DNA from: Rhodothermia bacterium
GTDB taxonomy: Bacteria; Bacteroidota; Rhodothermia; Rhodothermales; JABDKH01
Direction of reading: 5' to 3'
NCBI GenBank assembly: GCA_030431165.1
Contig: JAUIJQ010000173.1
Location: 1-6,825, forward strand
DNA length: 6,825 bases
Below are positions 1-6,354 of this stretch, in pieces. Numbering within the stretch: the first letter of the stretch is position 1; each line of letters opens with the position of its first letter. The position numbers and the translations under genes were made by a program. The notes under the pieces are model-generated. The model was not told where the DNA came from. It saw only the letters and a program-made list of their open reading frames with translations, and ran no database searches.

Positions 1-2336
1 AGGACAAGAACTGGTTCTGGCACAACGACTACAAGATTCCGAACGGCGTCCATGTCTTTGGTCGACGGTACGAACCGTTTGGACCGGACAATTATCCGGC
101 GGAGCTGATAAAAAACCGCCAGATGACGGCGTTGCGCGATTCAGCGATCTGGCTCGCTGCGCAGGGGCGCGTGAACGCGATGAACGTCGCAGCCGCTGAC
201 AAGCAGACGCTTGTGCTGCCCGACGTTGAGACGAACTACGACCCCGCGAATCAGAACGGCAACCCCGAGTATCTGTACGGTCGCGATGCGCTGGCCCAAC
301 TCGAAACAGCACCCGGGTACAAGATCGAGTTGTTTGCGAGTGAACGCGAGTTTTCTGACCTGGCAAACCCGGTCCAGCTTTCGTTTGACAACCGCGGACG
401 TCTGTGGGTGGCGACGATGCCGAGTTATCCGCACTACAAACCCGGCGATGCCAGGCCTGACGACAAGCTGCTCATCCTCGAAGACACCGACGGCGACGGA
501 AAAGCCGACAAACAGACAGTCTTCGCAGACGGATTACACCTGCCGATTGGATTTGAGTTTGCACCCGAGGGCGTCTACGTTTCGCAGGGCACCAACCTGG
601 TGTTGCTGCGCGACACAGATGGCGACGACCGCGCTGACAGCAAAGAGATCATCCTCAGTGGGTTTGACGACCACGACACGCACCACGCGATCAGCGCGTT
701 TACGGCCGACCCGTCGGGCGCGATCTACATGGGTGAAGGCGTCTTCCTGCACACCAACGTTGAGACGGCCTACGGCACAGTGCGCGGGACAAACGGAGGG
801 TTCTTTCGATACAATCCGCAGCGCCGTCATCTTGAGCGCACGGCGCAATTGTCTATCCCAAATCCGTGGGGGATTGCGTTCGACGAATGGGGTCAGCCGA
901 TCTTCGCCGAGACGTCGGGTCCGGCGGTGCGCTGGATGTTGCCCGGCACGGTCAAGCCGCGCTACGGCCGCGCCACGCACAAAGGCGTTGACCTGATCGA
1001 AGAGGCGCACCGGGTGCGTCCGACATCCGGGTTGGAGTTTGTGTCGAGCAGGCACTTTCCGGATGACGTGCAGGGCGACCTGCTCATCAACAACACAATC
1101 GGGTTTCTTGGCACAAAGCAGCATGAGGTATCCGACAGTGGGACGGGATTTGTGACGCGCCACCGGCTGGACCTGGTGAAGGGGAGTGATGCGAACTTCC
1201 GGCCGGTGGATATGGAGTTTGCGCCCGACGGTTCGTTGTACATCATCGACTGGCACAACGTCCTGATTGGTCACATGCAGCACAACGCGCGTGACCCGTT
1301 GCGCGACCACGTGCATGGGCGGGTGTATCGCGTGACGTATCCGGCGCGGCCACTTGTTGAACCCGCGCAGGTTGCGGGAGCTGACATCGCGACGTTGCTG
1401 GGCAACCTGAAGCTGCCCGAGTACCGCACGCGGTATCGCACGCGACGTGAGTTGCGCGGGCGCGACGCCGCTGATGTGCTGCCTGCCGTGCGGCAGTGGG
1501 TTGCCTCGCTCGACGCGGCGGATCCGCGCTTTGAGCACCATCGTCTCGAGGCGCTCTGGGTCACGTGGGGGCTAAACGCGGTCGACGATGATCTGCTGCG
1601 CGAACTGCTCAGGTCGGATGATTTCCGCGTGCGCAGCGCGGCGGTGCGGGTGCTGCGTTATGCCGGGCATCAGCTTGATGATCAGGTTGATCTGTTATTG
1701 CAAGCGGTGCGCGATGACCACGGGCGCGTGCGGCTGGAGGCGATAGCTGCGGCGTCGTGGCTTGACGACCGGGGCCTTGGCATCCGGATCGTCGAGGAAG
1801 CCGGCAAGGGATCCATGGACGACTGGATCATACACGCGCATGAAACGGCGCTCGCGCATCTGCGTGGTCGCAACGTCGGTGACGAACCGCGGCCCGAGCT
1901 TGAGACAAACCTCGAAGGTGAGGAGCTGGCGCTATTCGTCAAAGGCCGCGACATCTACGAACGCGACGGATTCTGCGGGACCTGCCACCAACCCGACGGA
2001 CGCGGACTTGAAAGCGCGGGCTTCCCGCCGCTTGCCGGCACGCGTTGGGCGAACGGGTCAGAGGAGCGGCTGATCAAGCTGACATTAAAAGGGCTGCTTG
2101 GCCCGATCACCGTGCAGGGCCGCGACTATCCCGGGCAGGTTCCGATGACGCCGTTTGAGGGGATGCTTGATGACGAGGAGGTTGCGGCGATCCTGACGTT
2201 TGTGCGCAACAGTTTTGGGAACGAGGCCTCAGCGATCGCGCCCGAAACGGTCGCGCGCGTGCGCGCTGAGGTCGCCGACAAGTCCGGGTTCTATTCTTCG
2301 GAAGAACTGCTGCGCGAGCACCCGTTCGAAGAGTAG
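1..2336 (+). CDS. PVC-type propeller/HEAT/cytochrome c protein, 5' partial
   Basis: This is the C-terminal part of an exported c-type cytochrome fused to a beta-propeller. The frame is open from base 3, so the ATG at 123 is internal; codons 3-122 encode a conserved linker with NGVHVFGRR and PFGPDNYP. Numbering from that ATG: propeller about 55-410, resembling TIGR02604 (putative membrane-bound dehydrogenase domain), with two Ca-loop-like stretches (DTDGDGKAD 121-129, DTDGDDRAD 164-172) and a His cluster (HDTHH 184-188). Helical HEAT-like repeats follow at about 450-585, then a class I cytochrome c with haem motif CGTCH 618-622 and a probable axial Met675 in VPMTPF. Known of the family: large multidomain proteins, often with an SGNH/GDSL hydrolase domain at the N-terminus; that this copy has one is inference. 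The protein probably acts in the periplasm or at the envelope, oxidising an unknown, perhaps sugar-like, substrate and passing electrons to the haem. The PQQ-contacting Arg of soluble glucose dehydrogenase appears replaced (IPNPWG 245-250), so true dehydrogenase activity is uncertain. Confidence 0.93.
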   Translation, partial: DKNWFWHNDYKIPNGVHVFGRRYEPFGPDNYPAELIKNRQMTALRDSAIWLAAQGRVNAMNVAAADKQTLVLPDVETNYDPANQNGNPEYLYGRDALAQLETAPGYKIELFASEREFSDLANPVQLSFDNRGRLWVATMPSYPHYKPGDARPDDKLLILEDTDGDGKADKQTVFADGLHLPIGFEFAPEGVYVSQGTNLVLLRDTDGDDRADSKEIILSGFDDHDTHHAISAFTADPSGAIYMGEGVFLHTNVETAYGTVRGTNGGFFRYNPQRRHLERTAQLSIPNPWGIAFDEWGQPIFAETSGPAVRWMLPGTVKPRYGRATHKGVDLIEEAHRVRPTSGLEFVSSRHFPDDVQGDLLINNTIGFLGTKQHEVSDSGTGFVTRHRLDLVKGSDANFRPVDMEFAPDGSLYIIDWHNVLIGHMQHNARDPLRDHVHGRVYRVTYPARPLVEPAQVAGADIATLLGNLKLPEYRTRYRTRRELRGRDAADVLPAVRQWVASLDAADPRFEHHRLEALWVTWGLNAVDDDLLRELLRSDDFRVRSAAVRVLRYAGHQLDDQVDLLLQAVRDDHGRVRLEAIAAASWLDDRGLGIRIVEEAGKGSMDDWIIHAHETALAHLRGRNVGDEPRPELETNLEGEELALFVKGRDIYERDGFCGTCHQPDGRGLESAGFPPLAGTRWANGSEERLIKLTLKGLLGPITVQGRDYPGQVPMTPFEGMLDDEEVAAILTFVRNSFGNEASAIAPETVARVRAEVADKSGFYSSEELLREHPFEE

Positions 2337-2342
2337 TCGCGG

Positions 2343-3401
2343 TTACCAGGCCTTCAGGTCGGCGGGCTTGACACCCTTGCGGTGTTTTCCGAACCCGAAG
2401 TACGACGGATCATAGGGCGCGACGTATTCGACGTTGGCGCGATCTGGAATCTGGTCCTCCATGCCGGTAGCCCAGTACGTCGCGTTGACAAGCAGGCGTC
2501 GCAGGCCTTCACTCTCGAGGTCAACAGCAGCGCCAATTGTGCTGAAGAACACGCGCGACGTTCGGGACGTGCCCGGGATCGGGTAGTCGCGCATCCACGC
2601 AATCGGCATCACCGGCTTGTCATAGTTCGGCGGCGAGTCGAGGTCCATGCCCTGCAGCACCTGACCGTACACAACAACCTGCGCGTCAGCGGGCAGGTCC
2701 CGGATGCCATACACATCCGTCGGCCCCCAGATGTCCTCGATGCCGTTGGCGATGGGGTGGTCCTTGAGGAGTCCGTTGACGAGTCCGCGCGTTGCTTCGG
2801 TGCCGTGGTCGCCGTGGTGGTTCACCCACGTTTCGCCAAAAACCTGCCGGCCGTATCCGCCCTCAAAACCGGGCGCGTCGGAGCGCCAGTCGTACTTCGC
2901 GTACGGTCCGTCGGGGTTTCGCTTGTAGTGGAACGGGTGGCTTGCCGTGCGCAATCCTATGATCGGTTTGCCGCTGTTCGTGTACTCCAGGATGTGCGCC
3001 ATGTCGGCGTCGGGCAGCTCCCGAAACCGGGTGACTAAAAACATGAGGTCGGCATCTGCAAGTAGTTGCAGCCCAGGAATATTCGTCTGCAGCTCGGGGT
3101 TGATGTCGCCGGATTCCGGATCTACCGCAAACAGCACCGTGCACGTAAATCCGTGCCGCTCCGCGAGGATCTGCGCGAGCATCGGCATGGCTTCTTCCGA
3201 TCGGTATTCTTCGTCGCCGGTCACAAACACGATGTGTTTGCCGACGCCGGGGAGCTGCGCCCCGTTGTGCATTTCTTCGTCGCCGGGGTAAGTGACCCAG
3301 AGGTCCTGCGCGTCTTGCGCTTCAGCGTGTAGCGGAGCGGTCGTCAAAATGGTGCCGGCGAGCAGCGCGCCGGTGAGACAAAGCGGAACGGATGTTTTCA
3401 T
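2343..3401 (-). CDS. Secreted ThuA-like domain protein
   Basis: A 352-residue exported protein of the ThuA (trehalose-utilisation) family, which has a class I glutamine-amidotransferase-like fold. Residues 1-26 form a Sec signal peptide (MKTS, hydrophobic core LCLTGALLAGTILT, cleavage probably after LHA at 24-26 or AEA at 26-28). The ThuA-like domain spans about 55-315: a first beta strand with HIVFVTGDEEYRSEE (56-70), a central GKPIIGLRTASHPF (144-157), HHGDHG (195-200), and a C-terminal NATYWATGMED (306-316). The tail FGFGKHRKGVKPADL (335-349) is typical of PVC ThuA homologues. No Cys stands at the usual amidotransferase nucleophile elbow, so glutaminase activity is unlikely. Family members are linked to sugar metabolism, but the reaction here is unknown. 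The gene lies 78 bases downstream of the cytochrome/DUF6797 gene on the same strand, so co-transcription is likely. No clear Shine-Dalgarno precedes the ATG. The stop lies 6 bases from that of the convergent cytochrome gene. Confidence 0.92.
   Translation of the reverse strand: MKTSVPLCLTGALLAGTILTTAPLHAEAQDAQDLWVTYPGDEEMHNGAQLPGVGKHIVFVTGDEEYRSEEAMPMLAQILAERHGFTCTVLFAVDPESGDINPELQTNIPGLQLLADADLMFLVTRFRELPDADMAHILEYTNSGKPIIGLRTASHPFHYKRNPDGPYAKYDWRSDAPGFEGGYGRQVFGETWVNHHGDHGTEATRGLVNGLLKDHPIANGIEDIWGPTDVYGIRDLPADAQVVVYGQVLQGMDLDSPPNYDKPVMPIAWMRDYPIPGTSRTSRVFFSTIGAAVDLESEGLRRLLVNATYWATGMEDQIPDRANVEYVAPYDPSYFGFGKHRKGVKPADLKAW
2370..2388 (+). terminator. Candidate intrinsic terminator for the cytochrome gene
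   Basis: ACACC (2371-2375), a 5-base loop and GGTGT (2381-2385) form a perfect 5-bp stem, extendable by a G-T wobble. A TTTT run (2385-2388) overlaps the last stem base. It lies about 35 bases after the plus-strand stop and inside the last codons of the convergent ThuA gene. The stem is short and the T-run brief, so this is a tentative call supported mainly by position; Rho-dependent termination is equally possible. Confidence 0.25.
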
Positions 3402-3410
3402 GTGCGCACA
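3401..3410. repeat. 10-bp perfect palindrome at the ThuA start codon
   Basis: TGTGCGCACA is its own reverse complement and touches the ThuA start codon. It sits where a ribosome binding site would be expected, and no purine-rich Shine-Dalgarno is visible there. It could be a small operator or an mRNA hairpin nucleus, but a chance palindrome of this size is quite possible in GC-rich DNA. Confidence 0.35.
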
Positions 3411-3479
3411 CTATGAGCAGATGCCGGATAACCTACCGGGTGCGCCCCAATGTACAAATCCGGCCGCCACGGTGACGGA

Positions 3480-6290
3480 TCAGTCGGTTGGCGCGCCCGC
3501 ACCGCTCGTGCCTTCAAGCGCGTAGACGGTGCTCTGGACGCTGCCGCGAACTTCGGCGTTCGCCGCACCGGCCGCATCCGCCCCGCCACGCAGATCGTAC
3601 GCGACCTGCATAATCCATGTCGGGCGGATACCCGGCAGGTTGAGCGTTACCGTCCTGCCGTCGTCTGACAGCGACACGCCGTCGATCGCGAGCGAGCGCT
3701 CGTCATGACGGGCCGACCCGTAATTGCGTGTGCGCTCTAACTCCCACGTCGATACCGTGTACCGAGCCGGGTCTTCCGCGATCTCCCGAGCCAACGGCGC
3801 TGCAAACGTGAGCTCAACACCCGTCGTGAGCGCCCGCATTTCAACCGGAAGGTTCAGCGGCTTGCCGGTGTAGCGCACCCGGTACAATCCGCCCACCTGA
3901 ATCATCTGGTTGGTCGCCCAGGCCGACATGCCGGTCACGTAGAGCTGCCCGTCCCGCGCGTTGAACCTGCCACGCATGATGCCCGTCGGGAACTGCGGCA
4001 CCGGCAATTCAACGATGCCGGCCTGGCGGACTCCATCAAATTCCTGCGGCATTACGACAAAGATTTTTCCGTAGCCATACGACAAGCTCAGCAGTTTCTC
4101 GTTGAGCGGACCCCAGCGGTCACTGTCAGCCCATAGCAGCTCAGCCGGCGAGCGGTCAACCTCGCGGTCGATCCACACAAGCGGCGGTTGCATGGCTTCG
4201 TCGGATGAATCCGCCGGCGCGCCGTAGCCGAACATGTTGCCGTAAAATCCGCCCTCTTCAACCCAGTTGATGCGGTTCATCGGATTCCAGTGGCCTTCCT
4301 GGTCGGTCACGATGAACGAGCCGTCGGGGTTGAGGGCAACGCCGTTGGCGGCGCGGAATCCGTTTGCGATGATTGTTGACGTCTCGCCGTTAGCGCTAAC
4401 CCGGATCAGCGTGCCGTGCTGTGGGACCAGCGACGTGCGCGCGTGGCGCGCGCTCTTGGCGTAGTAGAAGTTGCCGGCCGCGTCGGTCTGCAGGCCCATG
4501 GCGAACTCGTGGAAGTGCTCGGTGACCTGGTGGTCACTGTTGAAGCTCTCGTAGTAATCCGTCTCGCCGTCGCCGTTCAGGTCACGGAGCACAACGATCT
4601 GGTCGCGGCATCCGACAAAGATGTCGCCGTCCCTGATCTTGATGCCAAGCGGCTGGAAGAGTCCGGTGGCAATGCGGCGCCACTCGATGTTGCCGGATTT
4701 GCGTGTGATGCCGTCGAGCCGCCAGACTTCGCCGTCGATGGTACTGAGCACCGCGGCGTCGCCGCCTTCGAAGAAGTCGATGCCGGTGGGGCGCATCCGG
4801 CTTTTCCACGGGTTGTCCCGCGGAAGCGTAAAGACGTCAACCGCATACGCGTCGTCGTCTTCACCGCGAATGATCGGCGAGGTGAGGACCTCGGGGTAGT
4901 GGGCGGGTCCGCCGTTGGTGAATGCTGTCAGGTCGGGGACTCCGGCGCCCCCCGTGGCGTTCGCGGCGCGGGCGTCGAGGTCGGCTTGAAGCGCACTTCC
5001 ACTGTTACCGCCTGCCGCGGCCATCCAGATCTTCAGCCGTGTTGCCCTGTTCGCCGGCAGGTTGACGATGTGAAATCCATCCGACGTGATCGACGTGATG
5101 TCGCCGTTTCCGCCAGCAACAGCAACGGCAACAGCCACCGCGCTCGGCGCAACGCGCAACGTCAACGGCGTCGACGCCGGACCCACGTTGAGCGTGCGAC
5201 TGACAACCGGTGTGCCACCCTCAGCGGCTTGTTCGAGGTCGTACGTTTCGAGCACCTCCGCGTCGCCGACGCTGTACTTGATAACAACCCGGTCGCCGTG
5301 GTAGTACAGCCCTTTGTAGTGCGCCCAGTCCCGCGGCAGCGGACCAAACTGTCGTCCGTCAACGGCCCTAAACCGCGGGTCGATGAAGCCGCCCGTGGCG
5401 GGGTTGGCCCAGCCGGGTGCAACGGGATTTTCGAACTGCACCGAACCAACGGTGCGCGGGTAGATATTGTGGCGATCGTTGAGGAGGATATCCTCGTAAT
5501 CGATGAAGCCGTCGCCGGTCCAGAATCCGGCCAGACGAAAGAGGTCGTGGTCAAAAAGCGCAAAAGCGTTGCCGGCTGCGACGCCGCCGTCACCGACGTC
5601 GAGCCGCATCGCAATGCCTTTGTAGGCAAAGTTCAGGTCGCGGTAGTCTTCGTTAGGCAGCGGACTGCGTCCGCCGGATATCACGCGCGGCGGGTCAGAT
5701 GAGTCGGATACCTCATATGTGCGCATGAGGAAGTTGCCGTAGTCCATTTCGGTCCATGGGTGGTACGGCTGTGGGTCCGGGCCGAGTTCGTTGCCGGCGG
5801 GCAGCGTGGCCAGCCAGTCGTCGGTCACTTGGAAGTACTGATCGGGATTGTGCTGCTTGAGGAACTCTTCGCGGATGAAGTGGATGACCTCATACTTCTC
5901 ACGCGGCGTGAGGCGCACCTGCGGCGGCATGGAGCCGAAGCCGCGCGTCAGGGTCTGGTACATCGAGAAAGGATCAGCGCCATTCTTGAACGGCTCTGTC
6001 CAGAACTGGCGCGAGTTGGGGATTGAGCCCTGCTGGTCGGGGTTGCCGTGGCAACTGAAGCACGCGTTGCGGTAGGTCACCATCCCGCGATGGTAGAACT
6101 CTTCGCTCCAGTCGGATATCAGCGCTGCGTGGTCGAGGTTCTGTTCGAAGGCCGGCAGTTCGCCAGACGCAAGGAGGTGTTCAGCGGGTGGCGGGTCGGG
6201 GGCGTTGCAGGCGGCGCAGACTAAACTCAGTCCAACCAGTATCGTGCGCCATCGCGCAGCGCCCGCGAAAGTAGATTTCATAGTCTCCAT
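3480..6290 (-). CDS. Exported cytochrome c/DUF6797/propeller dehydrogenase-like protein
   Basis: A 936-residue complete protein. Domains in order: an export signal (about 4-28, hydrophobic ILVGLSLVCAAC), ending at a possible but non-canonical lipobox Cys28; a class I cytochrome c (about 62-145) with haem motif CFSCH 77-81 and probable axial Met121 in GSMPPQ; a DUF6797-like region (about 175-430), recognised by MDYGNFLMRT (182-191), KGIAMRL (224-230), DPRF (304-307) and GPLPRDWAHYKGLYYHGDRV (316-335); a Val-Ala repeat at 384-391; a beta-propeller (about 485-808); and a C-terminal beta domain (about 810-925) with NYGSARH (857-862 region). The propeller resembles soluble PQQ glucose/sorbosone dehydrogenases: HFHEF (592-596), FRAANG with Arg646, and INWVEEGGFYG (674-684). 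A Ca-loop-like DLNGDGETD lies at 570-578. Inference: oxidation of an unknown carbohydrate-like substrate with transfer to the fused haem. Met4 is the likelier start biologically, giving a classical MKS signal peptide with GGAG just upstream, though spaced tightly; the longer start at 6290 is given. It is first in a probable operon with the ThuA gene. Confidence 0.92.
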   Translation of the reverse strand: METMKSTFAGAARWRTILVGLSLVCAACNAPDPPPAEHLLASGELPAFEQNLDHAALISDWSEEFYHRGMVTYRNACFSCHGNPDQQGSIPNSRQFWTEPFKNGADPFSMYQTLTRGFGSMPPQVRLTPREKYEVIHFIREEFLKQHNPDQYFQVTDDWLATLPAGNELGPDPQPYHPWTEMDYGNFLMRTYEVSDSSDPPRVISGGRSPLPNEDYRDLNFAYKGIAMRLDVGDGGVAAGNAFALFDHDLFRLAGFWTGDGFIDYEDILLNDRHNIYPRTVGSVQFENPVAPGWANPATGGFIDPRFRAVDGRQFGPLPRDWAHYKGLYYHGDRVVIKYSVGDAEVLETYDLEQAAEGGTPVVSRTLNVGPASTPLTLRVAPSAVAVAVAVAGGNGDITSITSDGFHIVNLPANRATRLKIWMAAAGGNSGSALQADLDARAANATGGAGVPDLTAFTNGGPAHYPEVLTSPIIRGEDDDAYAVDVFTLPRDNPWKSRMRPTGIDFFEGGDAAVLSTIDGEVWRLDGITRKSGNIEWRRIATGLFQPLGIKIRDGDIFVGCRDQIVVLRDLNGDGETDYYESFNSDHQVTEHFHEFAMGLQTDAAGNFYYAKSARHARTSLVPQHGTLIRVSANGETSTIIANGFRAANGVALNPDGSFIVTDQEGHWNPMNRINWVEEGGFYGNMFGYGAPADSSDEAMQPPLVWIDREVDRSPAELLWADSDRWGPLNEKLLSLSYGYGKIFVVMPQEFDGVRQAGIVELPVPQFPTGIMRGRFNARDGQLYVTGMSAWATNQMIQVGGLYRVRYTGKPLNLPVEMRALTTGVELTFAAPLAREIAEDPARYTVSTWELERTRNYGSARHDERSLAIDGVSLSDDGRTVTLNLPGIRPTWIMQVAYDLRGGADAAGAANAEVRGSVQSTVYALEGTSGAGAPTD
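5115..5138. repeat. Imperfect 6-bp tandem repeat encoding Val-Ala
   Basis: Four adjacent hexamers (AGCAAC, AGCAAC, GGCAAC, AGCCAC on the plus strand) lie inside the minus-strand cytochrome/DUF6797 gene and encode an alternating Val-Ala run at about residues 384-391. Copy-number changes would add or remove whole Val-Ala pairs without shifting the frame. The run sits in the DUF6797-like region just before a Gly/Asn/Asp turn, in a strand-like context. Confidence 0.7.
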
Positions 6291-6304
6291 CTATCTTGCC
6301 CGGG

Positions 6305-6333
6305 TTGAATGTACGTGCTTGAGGCAATTCAAT
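6305..6333 (+). promoter_or_regulatory. Candidate sigma-70-type promoter for the lipoprotein gene
   Basis: TTGAAT (6305-6310) and TTCAAT (6328-6333) each match four of six bases of the -35 and -10 consensus and are separated by exactly 17 bases. Transcription would start near 6340, giving a leader of about 15 bases before the ATG at 6355. The boxes partly overlap an inverted repeat, TTGAAT/ATTCAA (6305-6310 and 6327-6332), a possible operator. On the opposite strand TACATT (6313-6308) is a weak -10 candidate for the divergent cytochrome gene. The 64-base region between the two start codons must hold any local promoters for both directions. Confidence 0.35.
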
Positions 6334-6354
6334 CAGTTCTTGCCAGACTTCGCT

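Noticed and set aside
123..125. ATG as the true start of the left cytochrome gene
   Set aside because: The frame is open upstream to base 3 and encodes conserved family linker motifs, there is no signal peptide after this ATG, and no ribosome binding site precedes it.
534..1541. Long minus-strand open frame (335 codons) antisense to the left cytochrome gene
   Set aside because: It lies wholly opposite a gene with unambiguous motifs. Its translation is rich in Arg, Val and His without recognisable domains, as expected of an antisense shadow in GC-rich DNA.
2290..2312. Inverted repeat TTCTTC/GAAGAA near the end of the left cytochrome gene as a minus-strand terminator
   Set aside because: The stem is short and AT-rich, lies within coding sequence and has no T-run on the minus strand.
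2382..3038. Plus-strand open frame (218 codons) opposite the ThuA gene
   Set aside because: It is an antisense shadow. The ThuA frame has a signal peptide and family motifs throughout.
3457..3481. Possible terminator after the cytochrome/DUF6797 gene (ATCCG/CGGAT arms)
   Set aside because: The 5-bp arms are separated by a 13-base loop with little inner pairing and only a short interrupted T-run follows. It is too weak to call and would cut the likely operon with ThuA.
4416..5702. Long plus-strand open frame (428 codons) opposite the cytochrome/DUF6797 gene
   Set aside because: Its composition is Val/Arg/Asp-rich and it shows no signal, motif or domain. The opposite strand carries the conserved propeller and DUF6797 motifs across the same stretch.
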